This document shows positions 8,830 to 15,531 of a stretch of 19,314 bases of DNA, piece by piece. Source of the DNA: an uncultured Eggerthella sp. (GTDB lineage Bacteria > Actinomycetota > Coriobacteriia > Coriobacteriales > Eggerthellaceae); NCBI GenBank assembly GCA_905203045.1, contig CAJKUH010000027.1, forward strand, positions 1-19,314, given 5' to 3'. Every line of letters starts with the position of its first letter. The stretch's first letter is position 1. The notes beneath the pieces were generated by a model, which was given only the letters and a program-made list of their open reading frames with translations, was not told where the DNA came from and made no database searches. The position numbers and the translations under genes were made by a program.

Positions 8830-9300
8830 CTACCCGCTGAAATCAATAGTGCCGATAACATGCGCCTTTTTGATATGCGCATAGGGCAAAGCTTCCTCGA
8901 TGCCGTCGACTTCGACCAACACGTCGTCGTCGCGCATGCCGCATAGCTTGCCCGTCCACTTTGCCCTGCCCTGGTGCGGCTGCGTGAGCATAATCTGCAC
9001 CTTTTCGCCGGCAAAGCGGTTAAAATGCTCGGGCGTCCGAAGGGGACGATCGATACCGGGCGAAGAAACCTCGAGCGTGTAAGCACCCGGGAACGGGTCA
9101 AGCTCGTCCATAAGCTCGTTCACCCATTTCTGCGAGGCAGCCAGCTCATCGAAGCCGATGCCCCCTTCGCAATCAAGGTAAACGCGAATCGTGGGAGCCT
9201 TGCGAGACCCGACCACCTCAACGGTGACGATCTCTACGTTATGGGCTGCCGCCTTGGGCTCTAAAGCCTCGAGCAGCTTGCGCTCCTTTGCGCTTAACAC
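8830..9300 (-). CDS. rimP: Ribosome maturation factor RimP
   Basis: Required for 30S subunit assembly; 156 aa with the family's hallmark segments EIVTVEVVGSRKAPTIRVYLD and PFPGAYTLEVSSPGIDRPL. The GTG at 9300 is chosen because GGAGG lies seven bases upstream. The in-frame ATG two codons earlier (9306) is almost on top of that site, and the still longer frame to 9363 crosses a terminator-like hairpin. First gene of the rimP-ribF operon. Ends 15 nt before nusA. Confidence 0.95.
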   Translation of the reverse strand: MLSAKERKLLEALEPKAAAHNVEIVTVEVVGSRKAPTIRVYLDCEGGIGFDELAASQKWVNELMDELDPFPGAYTLEVSSPGIDRPLRTPEHFNRFAGEKVQIMLTQPHQGRAKWTGKLCGMRDDDVLVEVDGIEEALPYAHIKKAHVIGTIDFSG

Positions 9301-9325
9301 GTGCATCCCTCCTTCAAAACCCCGA

Positions 9326-9357
9326 ACAAACAAAAGAAGCGGGCACAAACCCACTTC
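9326..9357 (-). promoter_or_regulatory. Attenuator-like hairpin in the rimP leader
   Basis: On the minus strand GAAGTGGG pairs with CCCGCTTC (8 bp, one G-U pair that exists only in the minus-strand RNA) around a 6-nt loop, followed by TTTTGTTTG. It lies downstream of the predicted rimP promoter and ends about 25 nt before the rimP start codon, so it belongs to the operon leader and not to the 3' end of the upstream gene, which has its own terminator at 9412-9458. Confidence 0.6.
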
Positions 9358-9378
9358 CTCCAAACATCGAAAGCAATC

Positions 9379-9392
9379 ATGTTTTCACATGC
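9379..9392 (-). other. Small GAAA-tetraloop hairpin at the start of the rimP leader
   Basis: CATGT and ACATG flank a GAAA loop (a stable GNRA tetraloop if transcribed on the minus strand). It would lie at the very 5' end of the mRNA made from the extended -10 promoter at 9400-9408. It may be a 5' stabilising stem or chance; only a 5-bp stem is seen. Confidence 0.35.
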
Positions 9393-9399
9393 GTACATT

Positions 9400-9408
9400 T
9401 TTATATCA
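9400..9408 (-). promoter_or_regulatory. Extended -10 promoter for the rimP-nusA-infB operon
   Basis: The minus strand reads TGATATAAA, matching the extended -10 consensus TGnTATAAT at eight of nine positions. No good -35 hexamer is seen 16-18 bp upstream, which is acceptable for an extended -10 site. The predicted start near 9393 would leave a leader of about 90 nt before rimP. Confidence 0.55.
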
Positions 9409-9411
9409 CAG

Positions 9412-9458
9412 AAACGAAAAGGACGCCACCCCCTTTACGGTTTAAGGAGATGACGCCC
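9412..9458 (-). terminator. Terminator of the leuA / zinc-ribbon transcript
   Basis: A 13-bp stem forms between 9446-9458 and 9421-9433 when read as minus-strand RNA (GGGCGTCATCTCC with GGGGGTGGCGTCC, including four G-U pairs), with a 12-nt loop and then TTTTCGTTT. The G-U pairs would be mismatches on the plus strand, which fixes the orientation. It starts about 12 nt after the stop codon of the zinc-ribbon gene. Confidence 0.75.
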
Positions 9459-9469
9459 TGGAAAGTACG

Positions 9470-10495
9470 TTATTTCGTTGGGTCTGCCGACGGATACAAC
9501 GTATCGAACGAAGACTCGGAAACCGAGTTGCCGCCCTTCAAATCGCTTTTAAGGGGAGCCAGGATCTCGGAATCATGGCTCTTGGGGTTGTCGTAGCTTA
9601 AGCTTACTTGCCAGCATTTGTATACCGCATCAAGTCGGTCAAGCAGATATCCATAGAGCTTGTCGATCTTCTGATACTTCGCATACGTTGCATTCTGCGA
9701 GTCGAGGCCAGCCTTTTCGCACGAAGCCGCCAACTCGGAACGCGATTTGGTAAGCGTGTCGATCAGATTCTTGCAGCTATCGGCGTAGTTAGAACGCGTC
9801 TGGCTGCTGGAAACACGGTAATACCCTTCCAGACCCTCGACTTCCTTGTCGACATCGGTACGCCACGAAGCCAAGTCTTGATAAGCGCCCGTCAAATCAG
9901 CGAGGAAATCAGTTTCGGTGTAGGTGTCCTGCACCGGTTCAGCGTTTTGCTGCCCGTCCGTCTGCGCCGTAGGAACGCTGGTCTTCGTCTGAGAAGAAAC
10001 AAGCCCTTGAACCGTTTCCTGGATTTCGGGAGCGTAGTTCCAAACGCACGCCAAGGCAATTATCACAACAATAATGGTGATAATGACGCCAACAGGCGCC
10101 TTTCGACGCTTGGGATCCTGACGATACGTCTTCGGGTGACGGTCGACGTCGGCAACCACCTGCCCGCCATCGGCCACGATGCGCTGCATCGGCTTGGTGA
10201 TGAAAGGGTCTTCATCACCAATGGTCGGAATGGCATTGAGGTCGTCCGCCGAGCGCGTGAGGTTCGATGCATCCACCTCGTTGCTCGGATCAAGGGGATT
10301 GCCGAACACGTCTTGATAAGAGCGCTCCGAAACCAACGGCAGCTTCGAGGTTTGCGAAGGCGACACCGCATCGGTATATACGATTTTTTCTTCCGCGGCA
10401 GCAATACGCGCTTTCATATCAACGACAAGCGAGCCGCAGTGAGGACACTGCAGCTCGCCATCTTTGATTTTTGTCCCGCAATCGAGGCAATACAA
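9470..10495 (-). CDS. Membrane-anchored zinc-ribbon protein, function unknown
   Basis: 341-residue protein I cannot assign to a functional family. The first 20 residues form a zinc ribbon (C3-x2-C6 and C17-x2-C20: CLDC, CPHC). A polar, probably disordered stretch (about 25-130) leads to a basic DPKRRK patch and one hydrophobic segment at about 134-153 (VGVIITIIVVIIALACVW). A Thr/Gln-rich linker and a mostly helical C-terminal domain (about 185-341) follow. The positive-inside rule puts the zinc ribbon in the cytoplasm and the C-terminal domain outside. The start is TTG, one base after the leuA stop. A weak AAAGG in the end of leuA may serve it, so expression is likely coupled to leuA, although no link to leucine synthesis is apparent. 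Closed by the terminator at 9412-9458. Confidence 0.85.
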   Translation of the reverse strand: MYCLDCGTKIKDGELQCPHCGSLVVDMKARIAAAEEKIVYTDAVSPSQTSKLPLVSERSYQDVFGNPLDPSNEVDASNLTRSADDLNAIPTIGDEDPFITKPMQRIVADGGQVVADVDRHPKTYRQDPKRRKAPVGVIITIIVVIIALACVWNYAPEIQETVQGLVSSQTKTSVPTAQTDGQQNAEPVQDTYTETDFLADLTGAYQDLASWRTDVDKEVEGLEGYYRVSSSQTRSNYADSCKNLIDTLTKSRSELAASCEKAGLDSQNATYAKYQKIDKLYGYLLDRLDAVYKCWQVSLSYDNPKSHDSEILAPLKSDLKGGNSVSESSFDTLYPSADPTK

Positions 10496-10496
10496 A

Positions 10497-12029
10497 TTAT
10501 TTTGCCTTTTCCTGCTTGTGGGAGATCAGGCGATTGAGCGCATTGATATAAGCCTTCGCAGAGGAAACGATGATATCGCCGTCTGCACCGCGGCCCGTGA
10601 ACACCTCGCCATCTGCTGCGGTAACGCGAATGGTAACCTCGCCCAGGGCATCGATGCCGCGGGTAACACTCTGAACAGCGAACTCGGAAAGCTCGTTTTC
10701 GATGTCAACGATTTCGTTGACTGCCTTGTACAGAGCGTCAACAGGACCCGTGCCCACCGAGCAGGCAACGAAGTCGCGACCCTCGGAATCGGTAAGGGTG
10801 ATGGTAGCGGTAGGCGTAAGGGGCTTGCCGCAGGAAATCTGAACGGACTTCAGGGTGTAGTGGGCAACCTGGTTGCGGCCCTGTTCGCCCAGAAGGGATT
10901 CCAGGTCCTCGTCGTAGACTTCCTTCTTCTTGTCGGCCAAGTCGAGGAATGCGTTGTACAGATCCTCGAATGCCTGACCCTCGATGTGATATCCCAGTGC
11001 CTCAACACGATGGCGAAGGGCAGCACGGCCGGAACGAGCGGAAAGGATGATGGAGCTCTGGCCAGCGCCTACCTCGCGAGGATCGATGATCTCGTAGGTA
11101 TCGCGTGCCTTGATAACGCCGTCCTGGTGAATGCCAGAGGAATGCGCAAAGGCGTTTGCGCCGACGATTGCCTTGTTCGGCTGAACGATGAAGCCCGTGA
11201 TGGAGGAAACCAGACGGGAAGCGCGCACGAATTCACGGGTGTTGATGTCGGTATGGGCGTTAAGCTCCTTGCCGTGCATCTTGATGCCCATGACAACTTC
11301 TTCCATAGCGGTGTTGCCAGCGCGCTCGCCCAAGCCGTTGATGGTGCATTCGATCTGACCAGCGCCGTTTTCGATACCAGCGAGCGAAAGGGCGGTAGCC
11401 ATGCCAAGGTCGTTGTGGCAGTGAACGGAAAGCGTTGCCTTGTCCATGTTGGAAACGTTTTCCATCAGGAACTTGATGCGACGGCCGAATTCGTCAGGCA
11501 GAGAGTAGCCGGTGGTGTCGGGGATGTTGATTACCGTAGCGCCAGCGGAAATTGCTGCCTCTACAACCTTTGCCAGGAACTCGTAGTCGGCACGACCTGC
11601 GTCCTCTGCGTAGAACTCAACGTCTTCGACGTACTTCTTGGCGTACTTAACGGCGTTGATAGAGCGCTCGATGATCTTTTCGGGCGTGGTGCGCAGCTTT
11701 TCGTAGATGTGGCTGTGGGAAACGCCGATGCCCGTGTGGATACGGGGGCGCTTGCACTCGGCCAGAGCGCGAGCAGCGGAATCGATGTCCTTTTCAACGG
11801 CACGGGACAGGGCGCATACGACGGCGCGGTCCCCTACCTCAGCGGCGATCTGCTGAACCGACTTGAAGTCACCAGGGGAAGACACAGGAAAGCCCGCCTC
11901 GATAACATCGACATTCAGGCGCAGTAGCTGACGCGTGATAACCAGTTTCTCCTCGGAGTTCATGGACGCGCCCGGCGACTGCTCACCGTCGCGCAAGGTT
12001 GTATCGAAGATAGCGATCTTGCGAGTCAT
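10497..12029 (-). CDS. leuA: 2-isopropylmalate synthase LeuA
   Basis: Condenses acetyl-CoA with 2-oxoisovalerate, the first committed step of leucine synthesis. 510 aa, the usual length of the bacterial LeuA type 1. The HMGL-like TIM barrel shows FDTTLRDGEQSPGASM at the N-terminus (metal-binding D9 and substrate Arg), the metal ligands H203-x-H205 in HCHNDLGMA, and the NGLGERAGN motif. The C-terminal leucine-sensing dimer domain follows (SCGKPLTPTATITLTD, then VGTGPVDALYKAVN). Feedback inhibition by leucine is therefore expected. ATG at 12029 with AAGGA seven bases upstream; the frame extends 29 codons further but without start signals. Close relatives include citramalate synthase and homocitrate synthase, but overall similarity and the C-terminal domain favour LeuA. 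No leuBCD genes are in the window. Confidence 0.93.
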   Translation of the reverse strand: MTRKIAIFDTTLRDGEQSPGASMNSEEKLVITRQLLRLNVDVIEAGFPVSSPGDFKSVQQIAAEVGDRAVVCALSRAVEKDIDSAARALAECKRPRIHTGIGVSHSHIYEKLRTTPEKIIERSINAVKYAKKYVEDVEFYAEDAGRADYEFLAKVVEAAISAGATVINIPDTTGYSLPDEFGRRIKFLMENVSNMDKATLSVHCHNDLGMATALSLAGIENGAGQIECTINGLGERAGNTAMEEVVMGIKMHGKELNAHTDINTREFVRASRLVSSITGFIVQPNKAIVGANAFAHSSGIHQDGVIKARDTYEIIDPREVGAGQSSIILSARSGRAALRHRVEALGYHIEGQAFEDLYNAFLDLADKKKEVYDEDLESLLGEQGRNQVAHYTLKSVQISCGKPLTPTATITLTDSEGRDFVACSVGTGPVDALYKAVNEIVDIENELSEFAVQSVTRGIDALGEVTIRVTAADGEVFTGRGADGDIIVSSAKAYINALNRLISHKQEKAK

Positions 12030-12068
12030 CTTGCGATCCTTTCTTATGTCTGTACTTGCATCGATAGA

Positions 12069-12074
12069 ACTATA
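12069..12074 (-). promoter_or_regulatory. Candidate -10 element for leuA
   Basis: The minus strand reads TATAGT (five of six to consensus) about 40 nt before the leuA start. No consensus -35 is present: the hexamer 17 bp upstream is GTACCG and falls inside an imperfect palindrome (12088-12103). A weak -35 overlapped by a palindrome suits a regulated promoter. Confidence 0.4.
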
Positions 12075-12087
12075 GCGCATTTTTCGG

Positions 12088-12103
12088 TGAACGGTACCGA
12101 TCA
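12088..12103. promoter_or_regulatory. Imperfect palindrome over the leuA -35 region
   Basis: TGAaCGGTACCGaTCA is a 16-bp dyad with one mismatched position pair around the 8-bp core CGGTACCG. It coincides with where the -35 of the leuA promoter would lie, as expected for an operator. I do not recognise the regulator. Confidence 0.35.
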
Positions 12104-12190
12104 TCATGCAGTTCAACGTAACTTAACGATAACGAATGAAAGCGCGCGTAAACCATTCATCACCACGCGCAACGCCTCACATGCCGCATG

Positions 12191-12228
12191 AAAAGCAGAA
12201 GGGCCCCAGCCTGTTGTGGCCAGGGCCC
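12191..12228 (-). terminator. Terminator of the amtB-glnB transcript
   Basis: An 11-bp stem (GGGCCCTGGCC with GGCTGGGGCCC as minus-strand RNA, with two G-U pairs) and a 6-nt loop, followed by TTCTGCTTTT. It begins about 55 nt after the glnB stop. The plus strand lacks a T-tract, so it acts on the minus-strand transcript. Confidence 0.75.
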
Positions 12229-12283
12229 ATCCTCTATGACTTAGCAGCGTGTGAGAGGTGTTGAGTTTCCTTTGCAGGAGAGG

Positions 12284-12622
12284 TTAAACCGCTGCTTCGT
12301 CTTTTTCTCCAGTGCGGACGCGGATGACGCTTTCGATATCGGAGATGAAGATCTTGCCGTCTCCTACTTCTCCGGTACGGGCAACGTCTACGATCACGTC
12401 CACAATCTCATCGACGCGGGAATCCTCGACGATGATCTCGAACTTGACCTTGGGAATCATGTTCAGGAACACTTCGCTGCCGCGGAAATACTCTTTCCAG
12501 CCATGCTGGTTGCCGCAGCCGTGCACTTGATAGATGGTCATGCCGGAAATCTTCGCCTGAAAAAGGGCTTCCTTCAAAGGCTCAAGCTTTTCGGGACGAA
12601 CCACTGCTGCAATGCGCTTCAT
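12284..12622 (-). CDS. glnB: PII nitrogen regulatory protein (GlnB/GlnK type)
   Basis: 112-aa PII trimer subunit that senses ATP/ADP and 2-oxoglutarate. Conserved points include Q39, G41, K58 and the C-terminal signature TGEVGDGKIF, plus IRVRTGE. The T-loop reads GWKEYFRGSEVFLNMIPK. By ungapped alignment with E. coli GlnB, Tyr51, the uridylylation (or actinobacterial adenylylation) site, is Val, and Tyr46 is Phe. Arg47, which plugs the AmtB channel in the E. coli GlnK-AmtB complex, is kept. Ser49, the phosphorylated residue in cyanobacterial PII, is present here. The gene follows amtB by 21 nt, the usual amtB-glnK arrangement, so its main job is probably to gate AmtB. The name glnK would be equally defensible. 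Confidence 0.93.
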   Translation of the reverse strand: MKRIAAVVRPEKLEPLKEALFQAKISGMTIYQVHGCGNQHGWKEYFRGSEVFLNMIPKVKFEIIVEDSRVDEIVDVIVDVARTGEVGDGKIFISDIESVIRVRTGEKDEAAV

Positions 12623-12643
12623 TGATCAAACACTTCCTTCCTG

Positions 12644-13912
12644 TTAGTCCAAGCCGATGAATGCGGGGTAAGCAGATTCACTGTGGGCAGCCATGTCCAT
12701 GCCAGCTGCCTCCTGTTCCTTGGTGACGCGCAGGCCACCGAAGATCGCCTTCACGATAAGGCCGATGATAAGCGAGCCGACGGCAACGAATACCACAGTA
12801 ACCAGGATGCCCAAGCACTGAGCGCCCAGAAGCGTCGGGTCGCCGGTGTAGATGAGGCCGCCGAAATCGGTCCACGAAAGCTCGGGGACGCAGAAGATGC
12901 CGGTAAGGATGCCGCCGACGATGCCGCCGACGCAGTGGCAACCGAAGGCGTCAAGGGCGTCGTCGTAGCCGATCTTCGCCTTGCAGAAGGAAATGGCGAA
13001 GTAGCAGATAGGCGAAACGATAAGGCCCATGACGATTGCGGCCCACGGCTCTACGAAGCCAGCTGCAGGGGTGATAACGACCAAGCCCGCTACCAGGCCG
13101 GTTGCCGCACCTACCAAGGTGGGCTTGCCCGTCTTGATGGTCTCAACGATCATCCACGAGATCATGGCGGCGCCGGAGGCCACGAAGGTGTTCAGCAGCG
13201 CCAGGGCGGCAATGCCGTCGGAAGCGAATGCGGAACCGCCGTTGAAGCCGAACCAACCGAACCACAGAAGGGTTGCACCGAGCACTACGAAGGGAACGTT
13301 GTGCGGGCGATGGTTTACCGCACCGAAGATGCGGCGCTTGCCCAGAAGCAGGCACAGCACCAAACCGGTAAGGCCGGAGCTGATGTGCACAACGTCGCCG
13401 CCGGCGAAGTCGAGTGCACCGATCTGGTCGCCGATGAAGCTACCGTCACCGCCCCATACCATGTGGGCCAAAGGCGCGTAGATAACAACGATCCAAACGG
13501 TAATGAAGGCGATGAACGCACCGAACTTCATGCGTCCGGCAAGGGCGCCGCCGACGATTGCGGCCGTGATGCAAGCGAATGCAGCCTGGAAGGCAATGTC
13601 GACCATATGGGGATAGGTCGCATCGCCGGGGTCGGTTGCCTCGGCAAGCATCTCGCTTACTGCACCGAAGCAGCCCAACTGGTCGAAGCCGCCGATGAAG
13701 GGGTTAGAGCCATCACCACCATAGGCCAAGCTCCACCCTACCAAGATCCAAACGATTGCCACCACTCCGATGATCACGAACGACATGAACATGGTGTTGA
13801 CGACGTTTTTACGACGCGCAAGTCCGCCGTAAAAAAATGCAACGCCCGGAGTCATAAGAAATACCAGCATCGCGCTTACCAGCATGAATGCGGTTGCTCC
13901 TGTGTCAAGCAT
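12644..13912 (-). CDS. amtB: Ammonium transporter AmtB
   Basis: Integral membrane ammonium channel/transporter of the Amt/Rh family, 422 aa with about 11 hydrophobic helices. The pore's twin histidines are H176 (GGDVVHISSG) and H326 (DAFGCHCVGG). The structural aspartate D168 (GALDFAGG) and the WFGWFGFNGG segment carrying a gate phenylalanine are present. Unlike E. coli AmtB there is no long cleaved signal peptide: the N-terminus begins with MLDTGATAFMLVSA. ATG at 13912 has AGGAGG eight bases upstream. Transcribed with glnB. A GAACACGTTC palindrome lies 65 nt before the start; no convincing promoter hexamers were seen. Confidence 0.97.
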   Translation of the reverse strand: MLDTGATAFMLVSAMLVFLMTPGVAFFYGGLARRKNVVNTMFMSFVIIGVVAIVWILVGWSLAYGGDGSNPFIGGFDQLGCFGAVSEMLAEATDPGDATYPHMVDIAFQAAFACITAAIVGGALAGRMKFGAFIAFITVWIVVIYAPLAHMVWGGDGSFIGDQIGALDFAGGDVVHISSGLTGLVLCLLLGKRRIFGAVNHRPHNVPFVVLGATLLWFGWFGFNGGSAFASDGIAALALLNTFVASGAAMISWMIVETIKTGKPTLVGAATGLVAGLVVITPAAGFVEPWAAIVMGLIVSPICYFAISFCKAKIGYDDALDAFGCHCVGGIVGGILTGIFCVPELSWTDFGGLIYTGDPTLLGAQCLGILVTVVFVAVGSLIIGLIVKAIFGGLRVTKEQEAAGMDMAAHSESAYPAFIGLD

Positions 13913-13976
13913 TGTGCGTACCTCCTAAACCTTTTCGCTAACGAGCACATTTTCGACAACTCGATCTTTGCACTCG

Positions 13977-13986
13977 GAACGTGTTC
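13977..13986. promoter_or_regulatory. GAACGTGTTC palindrome upstream of amtB
   Basis: Inverted GAAC/GTTC arms with a 2-nt spacer, 65 nt before the amtB start codon. The same arms occur 64 nt before the fucO start codon (15421-15430). Function unknown; the flanks match a Rex site less well than those at fucO. Confidence 0.3.
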
Positions 13987-14140
13987 AGAAAGTGAGGCAC
14001 ACGTTTGTTAACGATGACGGAAAAGCCTCGAAACATCGAAGAATCACATGCGTTACCTTGCCGAAACAAACGGGCCTGCATGCCCACGCACGCAACAAAG
14101 CGGAAACATTTCCCAGGTCAGCACGAAGTTGCTCCCGAAC

Positions 14141-14169
14141 ATAAAAGCCCCCGGGCAAAGCCCAGGGGC
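14141..14169 (-). terminator. Terminator of the fucO transcript
   Basis: A 10-bp stem (GCCCCTGGGC with GCCCGGGGGC on the minus strand, one G-U pair) and a 3-nt loop, followed by TTTTATGTT. It starts 25 nt after the fucO stop. The remainder of the 13913-14193 gap is the amtB upstream region, in which I see no gene. Confidence 0.75.
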
Positions 14170-14193
14170 AGAAACGCTCAAAGGTGAAGCGAA

Positions 14194-15357
14194 TTACGCC
14201 ATGATCTTGCGGAACAGCGCCACAACCTCTTCATGCGTAGCATCACGCGGATTGCCCGGGAAGCATGCATCGGCCATGGCATCGGTTGCCAACTGCTCCA
14301 AGTCTTCTTCCACCAAGCTCTTGCAGGTCTTCGGGATCTCAACATCGGCAGAAAGCGTGCGCACGGCGGCGATGGCAGCGTCTGCCGCCTCTTCGGTGCT
14401 CATGCCTGCCGTGTCAACGCCCATGGCCACCGCAACATCGGCCAAACGCTGCGTTACCACCGGCTTGTTGAATTCCATGGCAATGGGCAGAAGCATCGCG
14501 CACGCAACGCCATGAGGCGTGTCGTAGTGGGCGGAAAGCGTATGCGCCATGGCATGGTCGACGCCCAAGCCGACATTCGAAAAGCCCATGCCGGCGATGT
14601 ACTGGCCCAAGGCCATGCCCTCGCGTCCCGAACCGGGCTTGCCGCTTTTAGCTTCGGCAACCGAATCGCGCAAGTGCTTCGAGATGATCTCGATGGCCTT
14701 CAAGTGGAACATGTCGGAAAGTTCCCAAGCGCCCTTGGTGGTGTAACCTTCGATGGCATGGGTCAGGGCGTCCATGCCGGTTGCCGCGGTAAGCCCCGCC
14801 GGCATCGAGGCCATCATGTCGGGGTCGACCACCGCAACATCGGGAATGTCGTTCACATCAACGCACACGAACTTACGTACCTTTTCCGGGTCGGTAACCA
14901 CATAGTTGATGGTTACTTCGGCCGCCGTGCCCGCCGTGGTGGGAACCGCGATGGTGAACGTTGCATGGTTCTTGGTATCGGCGACGCCTTCAAGCGAAAC
15001 CACATCGGCAAATTCGGGGTTCTCGACGATGATGCCGATGCCCTTGGCCGTATCCATCGAAGACCCGCCGCCAATGGCAACGATCATGTCGGCGCCCGAT
15101 TCCTTGAATGCCGTAACACCGTCCTTCACGTTCTGGATGGTGGGATTCGGCTTGATCTCGTCGTAAAGCGACCAGGCGATGCCCGCCGCATCAAGTTCGT
15201 CGGTCACCTTGGCGGTTACCCCAAAGCCCACCAAGTCGGGGTCAGAGCACACAAATGCCTTCTTGAACCCCCTGCGCTGAATCTCGCCGGGAATTTCCTT
15301 GATTGCGCCCGAACCGTGATACGAGATGTTGTTCAGAACAAAACGATTAACAGCCAT
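14194..15357 (-). CDS. fucO: Iron-containing alcohol dehydrogenase, lactaldehyde reductase / propanediol oxidoreductase type (FucO)
   Basis: Group III metal-dependent alcohol dehydrogenase; FucO interconverts lactaldehyde and 1,2-propanediol with NAD(H). At 387 aa it aligns closely with E. coli FucO as I recall it (for instance PTTAGTAAEVTINYV, RKFVCVD, ATGMDALTHAIEGY, MALGQYIAGMGFSNVGLG). Iron ligands D196, H200, H268 and H282 match D196, H200, H263 and H277 of E. coli, shifted by a small insertion near 238-245. Asp39 is retained, which favours NAD over NADP. The Rossmann GGGS motif is at 96-99. ATG at 15357 has GAGAGGGG six bases upstream; the open frame extends 51 codons further but without start signals. 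No fucose or rhamnose genes lie nearby, so the physiological substrate could be another short-chain aldehyde or alcohol. Divergent from fbp. Confidence 0.9.
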   Translation of the reverse strand: MAVNRFVLNNISYHGSGAIKEIPGEIQRRGFKKAFVCSDPDLVGFGVTAKVTDELDAAGIAWSLYDEIKPNPTIQNVKDGVTAFKESGADMIVAIGGGSSMDTAKGIGIIVENPEFADVVSLEGVADTKNHATFTIAVPTTAGTAAEVTINYVVTDPEKVRKFVCVDVNDIPDVAVVDPDMMASMPAGLTAATGMDALTHAIEGYTTKGAWELSDMFHLKAIEIISKHLRDSVAEAKSGKPGSGREGMALGQYIAGMGFSNVGLGVDHAMAHTLSAHYDTPHGVACAMLLPIAMEFNKPVVTQRLADVAVAMGVDTAGMSTEEAADAAIAAVRTLSADVEIPKTCKSLVEEDLEQLATDAMADACFPGNPRDATHEEVVALFRKIMA

Positions 15358-15393
15358 GATATGCCCCTCTCCTTGCAATTTGGCTTTACAGCC

Positions 15394-15399
15394 AGTGTA
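15394..15399 (-). promoter_or_regulatory. Weak candidate -10 for fucO
   Basis: The minus strand reads TACACT about 37 nt before the fucO start, with no recognisable -35. A short TGGCT/AGCCA inverted repeat (15381-15394) overlaps the predicted transcription start. Offered only because of its position downstream of the Rex-like site. Confidence 0.25.
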
Positions 15400-15417
15400 G
15401 CGCCTCAGGTCGGCAAA

Positions 15418-15433
15418 TGCGAACACGTTCATA
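15418..15433. promoter_or_regulatory. Rex-like operator upstream of fucO
   Basis: The minus strand reads TATGAACGTGTTCGCA. Compared with the Rex operator of Streptomyces, TGTGAA-n4-TTCACA, it matches 10 of 12 fixed positions. It lies just upstream of the candidate fucO -10, between the divergent fucO and fbp genes. Rex represses fermentative alcohol dehydrogenases and is released by high NADH. Confidence 0.4.
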
Positions 15434-15531
15434 TTCTGTTTCCCCACATAAAAAGGAATTTCATGGCGTACAGAAGGAAACACGCTGAAAACGCACCTGC
15501 TCTGCCGCACTCATCGCCCTTCATTAATAAG

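Noticed and set aside
7465..8946. 493-codon plus-strand frame opposite nusA, and similar long frames opposite leuA, amtB and fucO
   Set aside because: Each mirrors a well-supported gene on the other strand; no ribosome sites or recognisable motifs.
12030..12120. GGTACCG upstream of leuA as a possible T-box riboswitch core
   Set aside because: The T-box needs a long leader with specifier stem, AG bulge, TGGNACCGCG and a terminator. Here the sequence lies at the promoter, about 60 nt from the start codon, and is simply a palindrome.
13977..13986. LexA/SOS box at GAACGTGTTC
   Set aside because: The Gram-positive LexA box has GAAC and GTTC separated by four bases; here the spacer is two, and amtB is not an SOS-type gene.
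13990..14040. GlnR-type GTnAC-n6-GnAAC sites upstream of amtB
   Set aside because: Only a partial match (GTAAC-n6-GATTC on the minus strand), and no GlnR is known to be present; too weak to list.
14005..14187. 60-codon plus-strand frame between amtB and fucO
   Set aside because: It crosses the fucO terminator and the amtB upstream region, with no ribosome site and no motif.
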